DNA of 27,962 bases, from the NCBI GenBank assembly GCA_003448835.1, contig DLXM01000316.1, positions 1-27,962 on the forward strand, given 5' to 3'. Source of the DNA: Bacteroidota bacterium (GTDB taxonomy: Bacteria > Bacteroidota > Rhodothermia > Balneolales > HLUCCA01). The notes under the pieces were generated by a model that was not told the DNA's origin, made no database searches, and saw only the letters and a program-made list of their open reading frames with translations. How positions within the stretch are numbered: position 1 is the stretch's first letter; each line of letters begins with the position of its first letter. The position numbers and the translations under genes were made by a program. Positions 17,461 through 25,664 of this stretch are shown here, one piece after another.

Positions 17461-18036
17461 TCAGTCTTTGTTGTATCCGCGTTTATCGGCGTATTCTTCA
17501 AGTTCAACCCGAAGTAAATTTCGTCCTCTGTGCAATCTGGAACGAATAGTCCCAATGGGCACATCCAGCATGTTTGCAATTTCTTCGTAGGTAAATCCTT
17601 CAACATCACAAAGTAAAACAACGGTTCTGAAATCTTCCGGTAATCGTTGTAATGCCCTCGTTATCTGATCATCAAGCATATCGCGATACATGATATCTTC
17701 CATATCTGTTGTATCTGACTGCTCACTTCGAACGTTTTCGTAATAAGTCGATACTTCATCGTAATCAACTTGTTGTGGCTGCTTAGACTTCTTGCGATAG
17801 TTATTGATATATGAATTCTTCAGAATTCGAAATAGCCAGGCTTTAGCGTTGGTTCCCTTTTCATAAGAACCAAAAAATCGAAATGCCTTTACAATCGTAT
17901 CCTGAACCAGATCTTCAGCGTCAATTGGATCCGTAGTTAACCGAATCGCAAAATTATAGAGCGAATCAAGATGAGGAATCATCTCTCTTTCGAAATCTAT
18001 TTGTTTTTGAAATTCGTCTTGTGTTAAATCACCCAT
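17461..18036 (-). CDS. ECF RNA polymerase sigma factor, SigR/SigH-like
   Basis: The 191-residue protein has region 2 at about 22-85 (AEDLVQDTIVKAFRFF, GTNAKAWLFRILKNSYINNYRKK) and region 4 at about 123-175 (LPEDFRTVVLLCDVEGFTYEEIANML, GTIRSRLHRGR). The GTNAKAWLFRILKNSYIN and DVEGFTYEEIA stretches are close to the SigR/SigH group of ECF factors, which answer thiol stress in Actinobacteria. Those are usually paired with a zinc anti-sigma factor encoded next door, but none is present: downstream is the opposite-strand CPBP gene with no gap, and upstream is lptD. Envelope or redox stress is a plausible signal but is inferred. Confidence 0.92.
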   Translation of the reverse strand: MGDLTQDEFQKQIDFEREMIPHLDSLYNFAIRLTTDPIDAEDLVQDTIVKAFRFFGSYEKGTNAKAWLFRILKNSYINNYRKKSKQPQQVDYDEVSTYYENVRSEQSDTTDMEDIMYRDMLDDQITRALQRLPEDFRTVVLLCDVEGFTYEEIANMLDVPIGTIRSRLHRGRNLLRVELEEYADKRGYNKD

Positions 18037-18091
18037 CGACCGATACTGAGTTAAAATATTTCTACGTCAGGAATTCGCGGCCGTAGTGCCT

Positions 18092-18106
18092 GGAATTCTT
18101 CCAGCA
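18092..18106. repeat. Perfect inverted repeat CTGGAA-TTC-TTCCAG upstream of the sigma gene
   Basis: Six-base arms are separated by three bases, 56 bases upstream of the sigma factor start codon. A second GGAATTC copy lies at 18072-18078. The arrangement would suit an operator for autoregulation or a dimeric regulator. The rest of the 222-base gap (18037-18258) holds AT-rich sequence and a TCGTGT/ACACGA pair, and no ORF that I can support. Confidence 0.35.
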
Positions 18107-18258
18107 ATATAAGCATAACAAACGCAATTTATTTCAGGTAGTGCTGTATTATTACTGGTTCGTGTCCACCCATTTATTGCAATACACGAGTCACAAAGTA
18201 ATAAAAAACCGATTGATTGCTAGATTAAATTTTAAATTTACAAGAATTCACTAAGCTT

Positions 18259-20874
18259 TTAATAAAAACCACCACGGTTAATCGGCGAACTGCTTCGCTC
18301 CAAATTATTTAAACCCGGAAGTTTTTGGAAGAGTCCCTGAATTTGAGAGTCTTTAACCGTCAAACGAAACATGTAGTACTTGAATTCACCAAACGGATTC
18401 CATTCAAACGACAAATTCCAGCAATGTAAATCACGAGTTATACTAAACCGGGTAGGAGTGACTTCCTTGCGAATAAAATCATACCCCAGCGATGTCGAAG
18501 CCTGCCACTCAGGTGTAATCCTAAACTGAATATTTTGAGCGTTTATAACAGCTGTTTTGTTGGATTGATTTGCATTTACATATTGCCAGCTATACTCCAT
18601 ACTCAAACTAAATGACCAGGGCACATTGATCGGCTGAACCGGTCCCTCATTAAACATATGATTATATGCTCTGAATACCGATTGGTCAAACGGATCATAA
18701 AATCGAGGATAATATGGTTGGTGTGGGGGTGCCTGAAATCCACCCCGACCCGAACGAAATTGAGTACTGGCACGGACACTAAATCGGGTCATGCGGATGT
18801 ACCCATTATCCTGATCCCATAAATATTGTGGAATTGCCCGTCCGGTCGAGTCTGTATCATAAAAACTAAAACTTGCCGCTGCATTTATACTCACACCCTT
18901 TACAAAACTGGTGTTTGCAGATGTTATCAAATCACTAAGTTTGAACTGTTCTGCAGCAAAATTATAAGATAAACTACCCCGAAAACTATCAAGCAATCGA
19001 ACTATTTGTTCTTTTTTCTCACCTGTACTATCTCTTCTCACTTGCTTGGTTTCAAAAACGTTATCGATCGAAAATGCAATTGATTGTTGTTCACCAGCGC
19101 CCGGACCACCATAAACCCCGCGTTCAAATCGGCTATATTGCAAAGTATTTCCCAACGTATCGGATTGTACAGTACGATAATATCCCCAAAAATCAGACGA
19201 AAAATCCGGGCGGTAATTATAACTCACCGAGGGGCGCATCGTGTGACGAAATCCTTCAAAATTTCCGATTTTCGCATTCGAAATACCATACAAAGTTGTA
19301 CCCAAACTTAATGACGTCGTTATATCACGTGCTGTGGCAAATCCATTCTCAACATTTGTGACAACGCTGTTTGTAACAGGATCAAATTCCTTACTTACCG
19401 TTTGGGGATACCAGTATTCATTCATTCGTACCGAGGCAGTCAGGTTTGCAAAATCACTGGGTATCAACTGAGCTGTTGCATCCGCAGCATGAGCAAGTCC
19501 ATATTCGATATGATTATCACGTCCGGTTGCAATTCTGTATTTCTCGGGCGATAACAATGCATCAATCCAATTAATTGAGGGGTCAGCGTCATCTATCGGA
19601 TTAAAATTATACCGTGTACTAAATCGATTACTGTATCCATATGAAATCGATTCATACCATCTCGGATTTAAACGTCGAACGGTCGATTGAAATGGAGTTT
19701 GTCGCTTTATTGCAAAACTACCGGTCGGACCCTGAACAGAAACGCTATTATCTCGAAAATTTTGCGATTGAGAAATGTTAACACCAAAGGTATAATCACC
19801 TTCCGGATGACGGTAATTATATCCAATCCGACTCGTAGTACTCGTATTCGCACGATCATCAATATTATATGAGTTACGATTATAAAACTGACTGGTCCTC
19901 AAAGTGATGTCTGCATTAAATGATGCATATGGTGATATCGTTTGATTATGCTGCAACGATAACATCTGCTGAGACGATTTCGTGAAATCCGGGTCAGAGG
20001 ATTCAAGTCCACGATCAAACGAATAGCTCAACCCAACTGAGCCACGATACTTTCCAAAGTAATTGTACTGAGACCTTGACGTCAAATAATAGGATCCCGA
20101 TGTAAATACATCTCCCTGGAGCGAGCTTGTTAAATGATCATTGAAATACTGAAACCATCCCAAATTCTGCAGACCAAGTCCACGCCGATTTTGCTCCTGA
20201 AAACTAAATGTGGGCTCCAGGATTCCAGATCTATTGCGCTCCAAACGTGATGGAAGGTATCCAAATGGAAAAATAAAAGGGTAGGGGATATCGAGTATAT
20301 ATAATCTGGCTCGTGAAAAAAAGACTTCATCTTCATCCACAACTTTCATTCTGGAAGCTTTTAAATAGTAATGTGGATGGTCTAACGTACATGTGGAATA
20401 AATTGCATCCTGAATAAAAACTACGTGTGGGGCGGTTCGTTTTACTTGAGTTCCCGTGATATTTCCTTTGTCGATAGTAACACGTGCAACATCAAATTTA
20501 CCCTTTTCGGTTTTGAAATTATACAATATGCGCTGGCTTCTGAGTTCGTCTTCACCTCTTTTAAGTACCGGTTGAGATAAGGTATCGGCCGGATTTAACG
20601 CCTCGGCACTCATCAAATCATCGCTGAGATTCAGGGTAATTTGTCCGGATGTCAACTCACCTGAAGTATGTTCAACTCTTGCATTACCGAACAATGTACC
20701 AACACGAACTCCTTTAACCCGAAATTTGAGAGAGTCCGAAGCAGAGAATCGAACCGCAACATCGCCGGATGACGAAGCATCCTGGGCATTTACATCCTCA
20801 CAGACCACCGTTAACAGCAACAAACTGATTGCCAGAATCGAAATCAATTCAGCTGTTAACGATTTATGATACAT
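18259..20874 (-). CDS. lptD: LPS assembly outer membrane protein LptD (OstA family)
   Basis: The 871-residue protein has a signal peptide ending near DVNAQ (27-31), an N-terminal OstA/LptA-like jellyroll at about 40-190 (SDSLKFRVKGVRV, GNARVEHTSGELTSG, IRYNF-like repeats) and a long C-terminal beta barrel rich in aromatic and polar strands (about 195-871). The stretch DIPYPFIFPFGYLP near 195-208 is characteristic of LptD. LptD inserts lipopolysaccharide into the outer leaflet, receiving it through the Lpt bridge, so this organism probably makes LPS. The mature protein has only two cysteines, Cys162 (YSTCTLDHPHYY) and Cys818 (RDLHCWNL). The gene starts three bases after the ROK kinase stop codon. 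It is longer than E. coli LptD (784 residues) but normal for this group. Confidence 0.9.
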   Translation of the reverse strand: MYHKSLTAELISILAISLLLLTVVCEDVNAQDASSSGDVAVRFSASDSLKFRVKGVRVGTLFGNARVEHTSGELTSGQITLNLSDDLMSAEALNPADTLSQPVLKRGEDELRSQRILYNFKTEKGKFDVARVTIDKGNITGTQVKRTAPHVVFIQDAIYSTCTLDHPHYYLKASRMKVVDEDEVFFSRARLYILDIPYPFIFPFGYLPSRLERNRSGILEPTFSFQEQNRRGLGLQNLGWFQYFNDHLTSSLQGDVFTSGSYYLTSRSQYNYFGKYRGSVGLSYSFDRGLESSDPDFTKSSQQMLSLQHNQTISPYASFNADITLRTSQFYNRNSYNIDDRANTSTTSRIGYNYRHPEGDYTFGVNISQSQNFRDNSVSVQGPTGSFAIKRQTPFQSTVRRLNPRWYESISYGYSNRFSTRYNFNPIDDADPSINWIDALLSPEKYRIATGRDNHIEYGLAHAADATAQLIPSDFANLTASVRMNEYWYPQTVSKEFDPVTNSVVTNVENGFATARDITTSLSLGTTLYGISNAKIGNFEGFRHTMRPSVSYNYRPDFSSDFWGYYRTVQSDTLGNTLQYSRFERGVYGGPGAGEQQSIAFSIDNVFETKQVRRDSTGEKKEQIVRLLDSFRGSLSYNFAAEQFKLSDLITSANTSFVKGVSINAAASFSFYDTDSTGRAIPQYLWDQDNGYIRMTRFSVRASTQFRSGRGGFQAPPHQPYYPRFYDPFDQSVFRAYNHMFNEGPVQPINVPWSFSLSMEYSWQYVNANQSNKTAVINAQNIQFRITPEWQASTSLGYDFIRKEVTPTRFSITRDLHCWNLSFEWNPFGEFKYYMFRLTVKDSQIQGLFQKLPGLNNLERSSSPINRGGFY

Positions 20875-20877
20875 TTT

Positions 20878-21828
20878 TTAATCTAAATATTCATAGGGTA
20901 AACTAGCAGCTCCGAGGACCGCAGCATCATTACCCAACGATTCAATAATAATTTCAAATCCTTCGGTAAAAGCATTGATCATACGCTTTTTAGCCATTTC
21001 ACAAGCCGGTTTAATAATCCAATCGCCGGCTTTCGAAACCCCTCCACTGATAATTACTTTTCGAATATCGAGTACATGAATATAATTTACAATTGCTATC
21101 CCGAGTCGGTCACCGGCTGTTTTCAAAATATCAATTGCAACTTTGTTCCCTAAATCTGCTTCCATCGAAAGATGGATGGGTTCCAGTGACTCAGGTGATT
21201 TTTCAAAACGAGGATAAAGTGGATTTTCAGGATGCTGGCGAATAATATCCCACGCATGTTTGCTTAAAAATCGCTGACCCAAATAGGCTTCTATACCACC
21301 TTTTGCGGGACTATTGTCAAGAGGTCCGTTATAATTAATAATTACATGGCCAAATTCTGCGGCTCCACCTGTAGCTCCACGAAATAGTTTATTCTGATAA
21401 ATTATACCACCACCAACACCCGTACCAAGAGTAATCATAATAAAACTATCAAACGGCTTACCAGAGCCAAAATAACTCGAACCCAACGCCATCAGATTAG
21501 CATCATTATCAACATAACACTCAAAACCGGTTTTGTTTTTCAGTTGTTCGGCTAAATTTTCTTTGATCCAACCGGGGAAATTTGGAGGATTACTTACCGT
21601 CGTTCGGTCAAACGAAATTACACCTGGTGACCCGACTCCCACAGCAAAAGGTTTTTCAGGAGAATCTGCAGCTGCCATCTTGATGACTTTCGCAACCTGA
21701 TTTATAACATGATCTTTGCCGATTTCAGCATCAGTCGGAATCGAGTAGCTTTTAATAATACCTTTTACATTATCAACAAGAGCACCTTTAATATTTGTCC
21801 CGCCTAAATCAATACCAATAGTAATCAT
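20878..21828 (-). CDS. ROK family sugar kinase (probable glucokinase)
   Basis: The 316-residue protein begins with the ATP-binding motif IGIDLGGTNIKGALVD. The sugar-binding and catalytic region has CYVDNDANLMALG with the catalytic Asp109, and LGTGVGGGIIYQNKLFRGATGGAAEFGH at about 134-161. Such enzymes phosphorylate glucose or other hexoses or amino sugars. ROK kinases usually bind zinc with a His (here His161) and a CxCGxxGC motif before EAY; here that stretch reads LDNSPAKGGIEAY, so all the cysteines are missing. GGAG at 21834-21837 on the minus strand is a good Shine-Dalgarno site for this start. lptD follows after three bases, so the two are probably co-transcribed. Substrate preference for glucose is a guess. 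Confidence 0.88.
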   Translation of the reverse strand: MITIGIDLGGTNIKGALVDNVKGIIKSYSIPTDAEIGKDHVINQVAKVIKMAAADSPEKPFAVGVGSPGVISFDRTTVSNPPNFPGWIKENLAEQLKNKTGFECYVDNDANLMALGSSYFGSGKPFDSFIMITLGTGVGGGIIYQNKLFRGATGGAAEFGHVIINYNGPLDNSPAKGGIEAYLGQRFLSKHAWDIIRQHPENPLYPRFEKSPESLEPIHLSMEADLGNKVAIDILKTAGDRLGIAIVNYIHVLDIRKVIISGGVSKAGDWIIKPACEMAKKRMINAFTEGFEIIIESLGNDAAVLGAASLPYEYLD

Positions 21829-21843
21829 ATAAACTCCAGCTTA

Positions 21844-22152
21844 TTAATTATTTCTGATTCTATATACTGTCTCGCCCGGACGACGCATCCCGTATTCTTC
21901 TCTGGCAATTTTTTCAAGTAACATTGGATCATTTCGAAGTGCTTCGATTTTTTTGCGCAAATTTTGAGTATCGGCCACCAGCTGTTCAGTACGATTAATT
22001 AAATCTTTTTTTTCTCTTTCGAGTTGATATCTGGTCCAAAGAGAATATGTATCAAAGAAACCAAACCATAATACAAAGAACAAGACCAGCACAGAAATCA
22101 GAGCGGATTTCTTCCAGCGTAGCGGATTTAAAATAGGATTGATCTTGATCAT
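21844..22152 (-). CDS. FtsB/DivIC family septum formation protein
   Basis: The 102-residue protein has a short basic cytoplasmic start, a transmembrane helix at about 16-34 and a periplasmic coiled coil at about 41-74. It ends with NDPMLLEKIAREEYGMRRPGETVY (about 74-97), the family's most conserved region. FtsB/DivIC with FtsL and FtsQ links the divisome to septal wall synthesis. The length and layout are typical. It lies 57 bases after yraN and 15 bases before the ROK kinase, in the same direction. Confidence 0.9.
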   Translation of the reverse strand: MIKINPILNPLRWKKSALISVLVLFFVLWFGFFDTYSLWTRYQLEREKKDLINRTEQLVADTQNLRKKIEALRNDPMLLEKIAREEYGMRRPGETVYRIRNN

Positions 22153-22209
22153 GGATTCCGTTTTGTAGTTGGTGCAAAATAGCTGAATAAAGCCTTATTA
22201 TCTACTTTT

Positions 22210-22575
22210 CTAAAGCCAAAACGCATTACGAAAATGTGTTATTTCCAACTTTGTCGCTGTTTCGTAATCTGTAACCACTGCGATTACATCAAAACGTACC
22301 CCGACATCCTCAATTCGATTTTCAAAGATCCATGATTCCGATGCTTGTTTTACTGATTTCTGCTTTTGCATATCAACTGTTTCTTCGGGTCTGCCAAAAT
22401 GAATAGATTTTTTTGATCTGACTTCCACAAATACGATTTCATCGCCGTCGTAGGCAACGATATCGACTTCTGCATTCTTAAATCGATAGTTTCGATCCAC
22501 AATTTGCAATCCGGATTCTGACAAAAAACGACAGGCCAAATCTTCTGCTATGCGTCCTTTTTCAACAGTCTTCAT
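22210..22575 (-). CDS. yraN: YraN family protein (UPF0102, endonuclease-like)
   Basis: The 121 residues show the UPF0102 pattern: GRIAEDLACRFL at the start, RNYRFKNAEVDIVAYDGDEIVFVEVRSKKS at about 28-57, and KQKSVKQASESWIF further on. Asp38, Glu51 and Arg53 match the position of a restriction-endonuclease-type active site, with Arg where relatives have Lys. The role is not established; a Holliday-junction or DNA-end function has been proposed from the fold. Its start codon overlaps the stop of the GbsR-type regulator by four bases, so translation is probably coupled. Confidence 0.9.
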   Translation of the reverse strand: MKTVEKGRIAEDLACRFLSESGLQIVDRNYRFKNAEVDIVAYDGDEIVFVEVRSKKSIHFGRPEETVDMQKQKSVKQASESWIFENRIEDVGVRFDVIAVVTDYETATKLEITHFRNAFWL

Positions 22576-23171
22576 CCTTTGTCGCCCTTTAACGACTGGA
22601 TGCCACCTTTTATGCGATCAACAATTGTTTCCTGAGCTTTAGCCAGGCTTAAAAGTGTTTTAAGTGATCCCAGTTTTTTGTTTTGAACATAAGGTAACAA
22701 CGCAGCTGAAAACTCCTCAAACAGATCCAAAACCTTGATAAAATCCTCAATTCGTTCCCGAAATATTTTGGCTTCATCCGCATTATCACCGGTTGTTGGA
22801 AGTAATTCCAAACACTGTTTCAAATCCTGTTTCACAGGAATCAGCTCCCGATACTGACGTTCTTGAATAATTATGGAAGCAATAACCCAGACATCTTTTT
22901 CTGCCGTGAAGTATTCTTTGCGGCTACCTTCTGATTGAGTTTTTAAGACAAGACCCCATTCGGTAAGTTTTCGAAGATTCATATTTGCATTACCACGACT
23001 TACATCAAGCTCCTTCATGATTGAATCAGTATCCATGGGAGTGTCCACAGCATACAAAAGGGCATGGATTTGAGCCATAGTTTTATTTATTCCCCAGGCG
23101 GGACCCATTTCACCCCAGAGCAGTAAAAACTGATCGAGTGCTTCTTGATATGCTTTATGTTGATGATCCAT
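22572..23171 (-). CDS. GbsR/MarR family transcriptional regulator
   Basis: The 199-residue protein starts with a helix, then FLLLWGEMGPAWGINKTMAQIHALLYAV, the hallmark of GbsR-type MarR proteins. A winged helix-turn-helix follows at about 45-78, with recognition helix SRGNANMNLRKLTEWGLV. The wing contains EGSRKEYFTAE. The C-terminal helical part probably dimerises. In Bacteria, GbsR controls glycine betaine synthesis, but relatives have varied targets and no such genes are near. The strong terminator of the upstream aminotransferase gene ends only about seven bases before this start codon, so either a leaderless transcript or readthrough must supply expression. Confidence 0.9.
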   Translation of the reverse strand: MDHQHKAYQEALDQFLLLWGEMGPAWGINKTMAQIHALLYAVDTPMDTDSIMKELDVSRGNANMNLRKLTEWGLVLKTQSEGSRKEYFTAEKDVWVIASIIIQERQYRELIPVKQDLKQCLELLPTTGDNADEAKIFRERIEDFIKVLDLFEEFSAALLPYVQNKKLGSLKTLLSLAKAQETIVDRIKGGIQSLKGDKG

Positions 23172-23177
23172 AGTTAT

Positions 23178-23203
23178 AAAAAAATACCCCGAGGTCGGGG
23201 TAT
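23178..23203 (-). terminator. Rho-independent terminator after the aminotransferase gene
   Basis: Read on the minus strand, the stem ATACCCC/GGGGTAT around a six-base loop that can pair further is followed by seven T residues. It ends 37 bases after the aminotransferase stop codon and sits directly against the start of the regulator gene. Confidence 0.9.
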
Positions 23204-23240
23204 CATTATAAAAACAAAAACGTGATTTTTTACACTAAAT

Positions 23241-24437
23241 TTATTTTTTTAGCGAACTTAATCCCGCTGAAAGTCTTTTAACAGCTTCTTCAAGTTCATC
23301 CATCGAATTCGCATAGCTGAGACGGATTCCATTAGGCTCACCAAATGCATCACCCGGTACTGTTGCAATCCCAAAATGCTCCAATAGATACATAACCAGA
23401 TCCGTTGAAGTTGCGATTTTCTCTCCGGTTGATGTCGTTGTTCCAAGATATTGTGATATATCCGGGAACACATAGAACGCACCACCTGGTGTAAAACAAC
23501 GAACTCCATCAATATTATTCAACGCTTCAACCATGAAATCTCGTCGTTTATGAAATGCTTTTTTCATTTCCATAACCGTATCTAGGGTTCCTAAATAGGC
23601 TGCTTCTCCGGCTTTTTGAGAAATCGTACTTGGTGCTGAGGTTTCCTGACTTTGAATCTTTGATACGCCTTTAACCACTTCCAGCGGACCAGCCAAATAA
23701 CCGAGTCTCCATCCGGTCATGGCAAATCCTTTTGAAAACCCATTAATTAGTAACAAACGCGACATGATCTTAGGTTGGGTCTGACCAATGCTTACATGTG
23801 GCTGATCGAAAGAAATGTATTCGTAGATTTCATCTGAAATAATGTATACCTGTGGGTATTTCAATAATACATCCGCAAGTGCATTTAGCTCATCCCGGGT
23901 ATAACAACTACCGGTCGGATTTGATGGAGAACACAGAATCAATGCTTTGGTGTCGCAAGTAATTGCCTTCTCAAGCTGATCTGGTGTAAGTTTGTAATGA
24001 TTTTCAAATGAGGTTCGTAAAATCACCGGTTTCCCGTCAGCAAGCTTGACCATTTCGGGATAGGACACCCAATATGGTGCTGGAATAATTACTTCATCAC
24101 CCGGATCAAGAAGCGCCAATAACGAGAATCCAACCGACTGTTTAGCTCCATTCGAAACTATAATTTGTTCAGGGGTATAATTAAGCTCATTATCGCGTTT
24201 TAGCTTGGCAGCAATCGCTTGTCGAAGTTCAATTGTCCCATTGTTAACGGTGTACCCATGGTGACCATCATTAATTGCCTGAATAGCGGCGTCACATATA
24301 TGGGTTGGAGTCTTAAAGTCGGGCTCACCCGCGCTTAACGAAATTACCGACTTGCCTGCGTTTTTCATCTCTTTTGCAAGAGCGGTTATTTTCAATGTTT
24401 CTGACGCAGCTAACGAATTTGCTCTTTGTGAAATCAT
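23241..24437 (-). CDS. Aspartate aminotransferase (class I, PLP-dependent)
   Basis: The 398-residue protein is a class I pyridoxal-phosphate aminotransferase. The PLP lysine is Lys236 in NGFSKGFAMTGWRLGY, the cofactor-nitrogen aspartate is Asp202 in SDEIYEY, the phosphate-binding arginine is Arg244, and the substrate carboxylate arginine lies in GIRLSYA near the C terminus. N-terminal SLSAGEPDF (33-41) and PSNPTGS (171-177) are typical. It most likely moves amino groups between aspartate and 2-oxoglutarate, though other prephenate or aromatic specificities exist in this subfamily. It has its own terminator. Confidence 0.93.
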   Translation of the reverse strand: MISQRANSLAASETLKITALAKEMKNAGKSVISLSAGEPDFKTPTHICDAAIQAINDGHHGYTVNNGTIELRQAIAAKLKRDNELNYTPEQIIVSNGAKQSVGFSLLALLDPGDEVIIPAPYWVSYPEMVKLADGKPVILRTSFENHYKLTPDQLEKAITCDTKALILCSPSNPTGSCYTRDELNALADVLLKYPQVYIISDEIYEYISFDQPHVSIGQTQPKIMSRLLLINGFSKGFAMTGWRLGYLAGPLEVVKGVSKIQSQETSAPSTISQKAGEAAYLGTLDTVMEMKKAFHKRRDFMVEALNNIDGVRCFTPGGAFYVFPDISQYLGTTTSTGEKIATSTDLVMYLLEHFGIATVPGDAFGEPNGIRLSYANSMDELEEAVKRLSAGLSSLKK

Positions 24438-24532
24438 ATTTTAGTGCTATCCCTTTAACACAAGATTCTTAATAATTGATAGATTAGGCGGAGGCTTAAA
24501 TTTAATCAAATGAGAAGATAAAAACTTTAAAA

Positions 24533-25021
24533 TTAGAGGCGTTCCTTATGTATTTCGAGTGCCTTCGCAACATTTTCTGGTACAAAATGTGTTAAATCAC
24601 CACCCCAGTAAGCAACTTCTTTAACGAGGGATGCCGAAACAAACGTGAGTTCTTCCCGTGGCATTAAAAAAACAGTATCCAGATTTGGTGATAATTTGCG
24701 ATTCATCAACGCCATTCTAAATTCATATTCGAAATCTGATATCTGTCTTACACCCCGAACGAGTGTTTTAACATTCAGTTTTTCTGCATGCTTTACTAAT
24801 AATCCGGTAAACATATCCACTTCAACTTTACCAGCCCAATCTTTTCCGGATATACACTCTAAAATCATTTCTTTGCGCTCTTCCGGGGTAAAAATCGTTT
24901 TTTTGCGGTTATTTACCGCAATCGTAACATAAACTTTATTGAAAAGATGGGTTGCGCGTTCCAGAATATCCAGATGTCCGTAAGTAATTGGATCGAATGA
25001 TCCGGCGTATAATGCAGTCAT
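24533..25021 (-). CDS. coaD: Phosphopantetheine adenylyltransferase
   Basis: CoaD joins ATP and 4'-phosphopantetheine to make dephospho-CoA, the penultimate step of coenzyme A synthesis. The 162 residues show the nucleotidyltransferase start YAGSFDPITYGHLDI with the TxGH motif (residues 13-16), then RGVRQISDFEYEF, and VSASLVKEVAYWGGD near 130-145. Length is typical (about 160). It lies 81 bases downstream of rsmD, the usual partner in many bacteria. Confidence 0.97.
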   Translation of the reverse strand: MTALYAGSFDPITYGHLDILERATHLFNKVYVTIAVNNRKKTIFTPEERKEMILECISGKDWAGKVEVDMFTGLLVKHAEKLNVKTLVRGVRQISDFEYEFRMALMNRKLSPNLDTVFLMPREELTFVSASLVKEVAYWGGDLTHFVPENVAKALEIHKERL

Positions 25022-25102
25022 GACATTTCAGCTTTAAAAGGTTACTGAATCTAATCTAATGGTTTACAGACAAAATCACTAAAAATCAGTTCGACGACGA
25101 GA

Positions 25103-25663
25103 CTATAACTCGATTTGATCTTCGCCCGGCAATACGAAAATACTAACTATTGTACGTCCATACGGTTTTGAAAAAGCACAATTTGGATGTTCCGTAAAGT
25201 CATGACGCTTATCGTGTTCTAATAAAAACCATCCATCTGCTGCCAACCATCCGTCGGACAAAACGCGGTCAATGATTTCGGTCATAGTCGGATAGTCATA
25301 CGGAGGATCGGCAAATACCAGGTCATATGGACGTGGAAATTTACCTAAAAATGAGTCTACTGCTGAAAAAACAGTTCTGATTTGTTCAGCAACCCCAAAT
25401 TGTGTTGCTGTCTCTTCAATAATTTTGATTGAAGCTCTGTTACTATCAACAAAAGTCACATGACGTGCACCTCTTGAAATAGCTTCAAATCCAAGATTGC
25501 CTGATCCACCAAACAAATCGAGCACATCCAGTTCGTCAAAATATCTACGGGCCGATATAACATTGAACATGCCTTCCTTGGTTCGATCCGAAGTCGGACG
25601 AATTTCTCCTGAGGTTGGCGCTTTGAGTTTTCGGCCTTTTAAGGTGCCGGTTATAATTCTCAT
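25103..25663 (-). CDS. rsmD: 16S rRNA (guanine966-N2)-methyltransferase
   Basis: RsmD methylates G966 of 16S rRNA using S-adenosylmethionine. The 186 residues begin with MRIITGTLKGRKLKAP, have a cofactor loop LDLFGGSGNLGFEAISRGA (about 48-65), and a DPPY catalytic motif at 119-122. The RPTSDRTKEGMFN stretch near 22-34 is typical. The start codon lies one base after the stop of the DUF3822-like gene, so the two are probably translated together. coaD follows. Confidence 0.96.
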   Translation of the reverse strand: MRIITGTLKGRKLKAPTSGEIRPTSDRTKEGMFNVISARRYFDELDVLDLFGGSGNLGFEAISRGARHVTFVDSNRASIKIIEETATQFGVAEQIRTVFSAVDSFLGKFPRPYDLVFADPPYDYPTMTEIIDRVLSDGWLAADGWFLLEHDKRHDFTEHPNCAFSKPYGRTIVSIFVLPGEDQIEL

Positions 25664-25664
25664 G

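Noticed and set aside
18037..18258. SigR-type autoregulatory promoter (GGAAT, 18-base spacer, GTT) upstream of the sigma gene
   Set aside because: The GGAAT copies read in the plus direction, away from the sigma gene, and no GTT follows at the right spacing.
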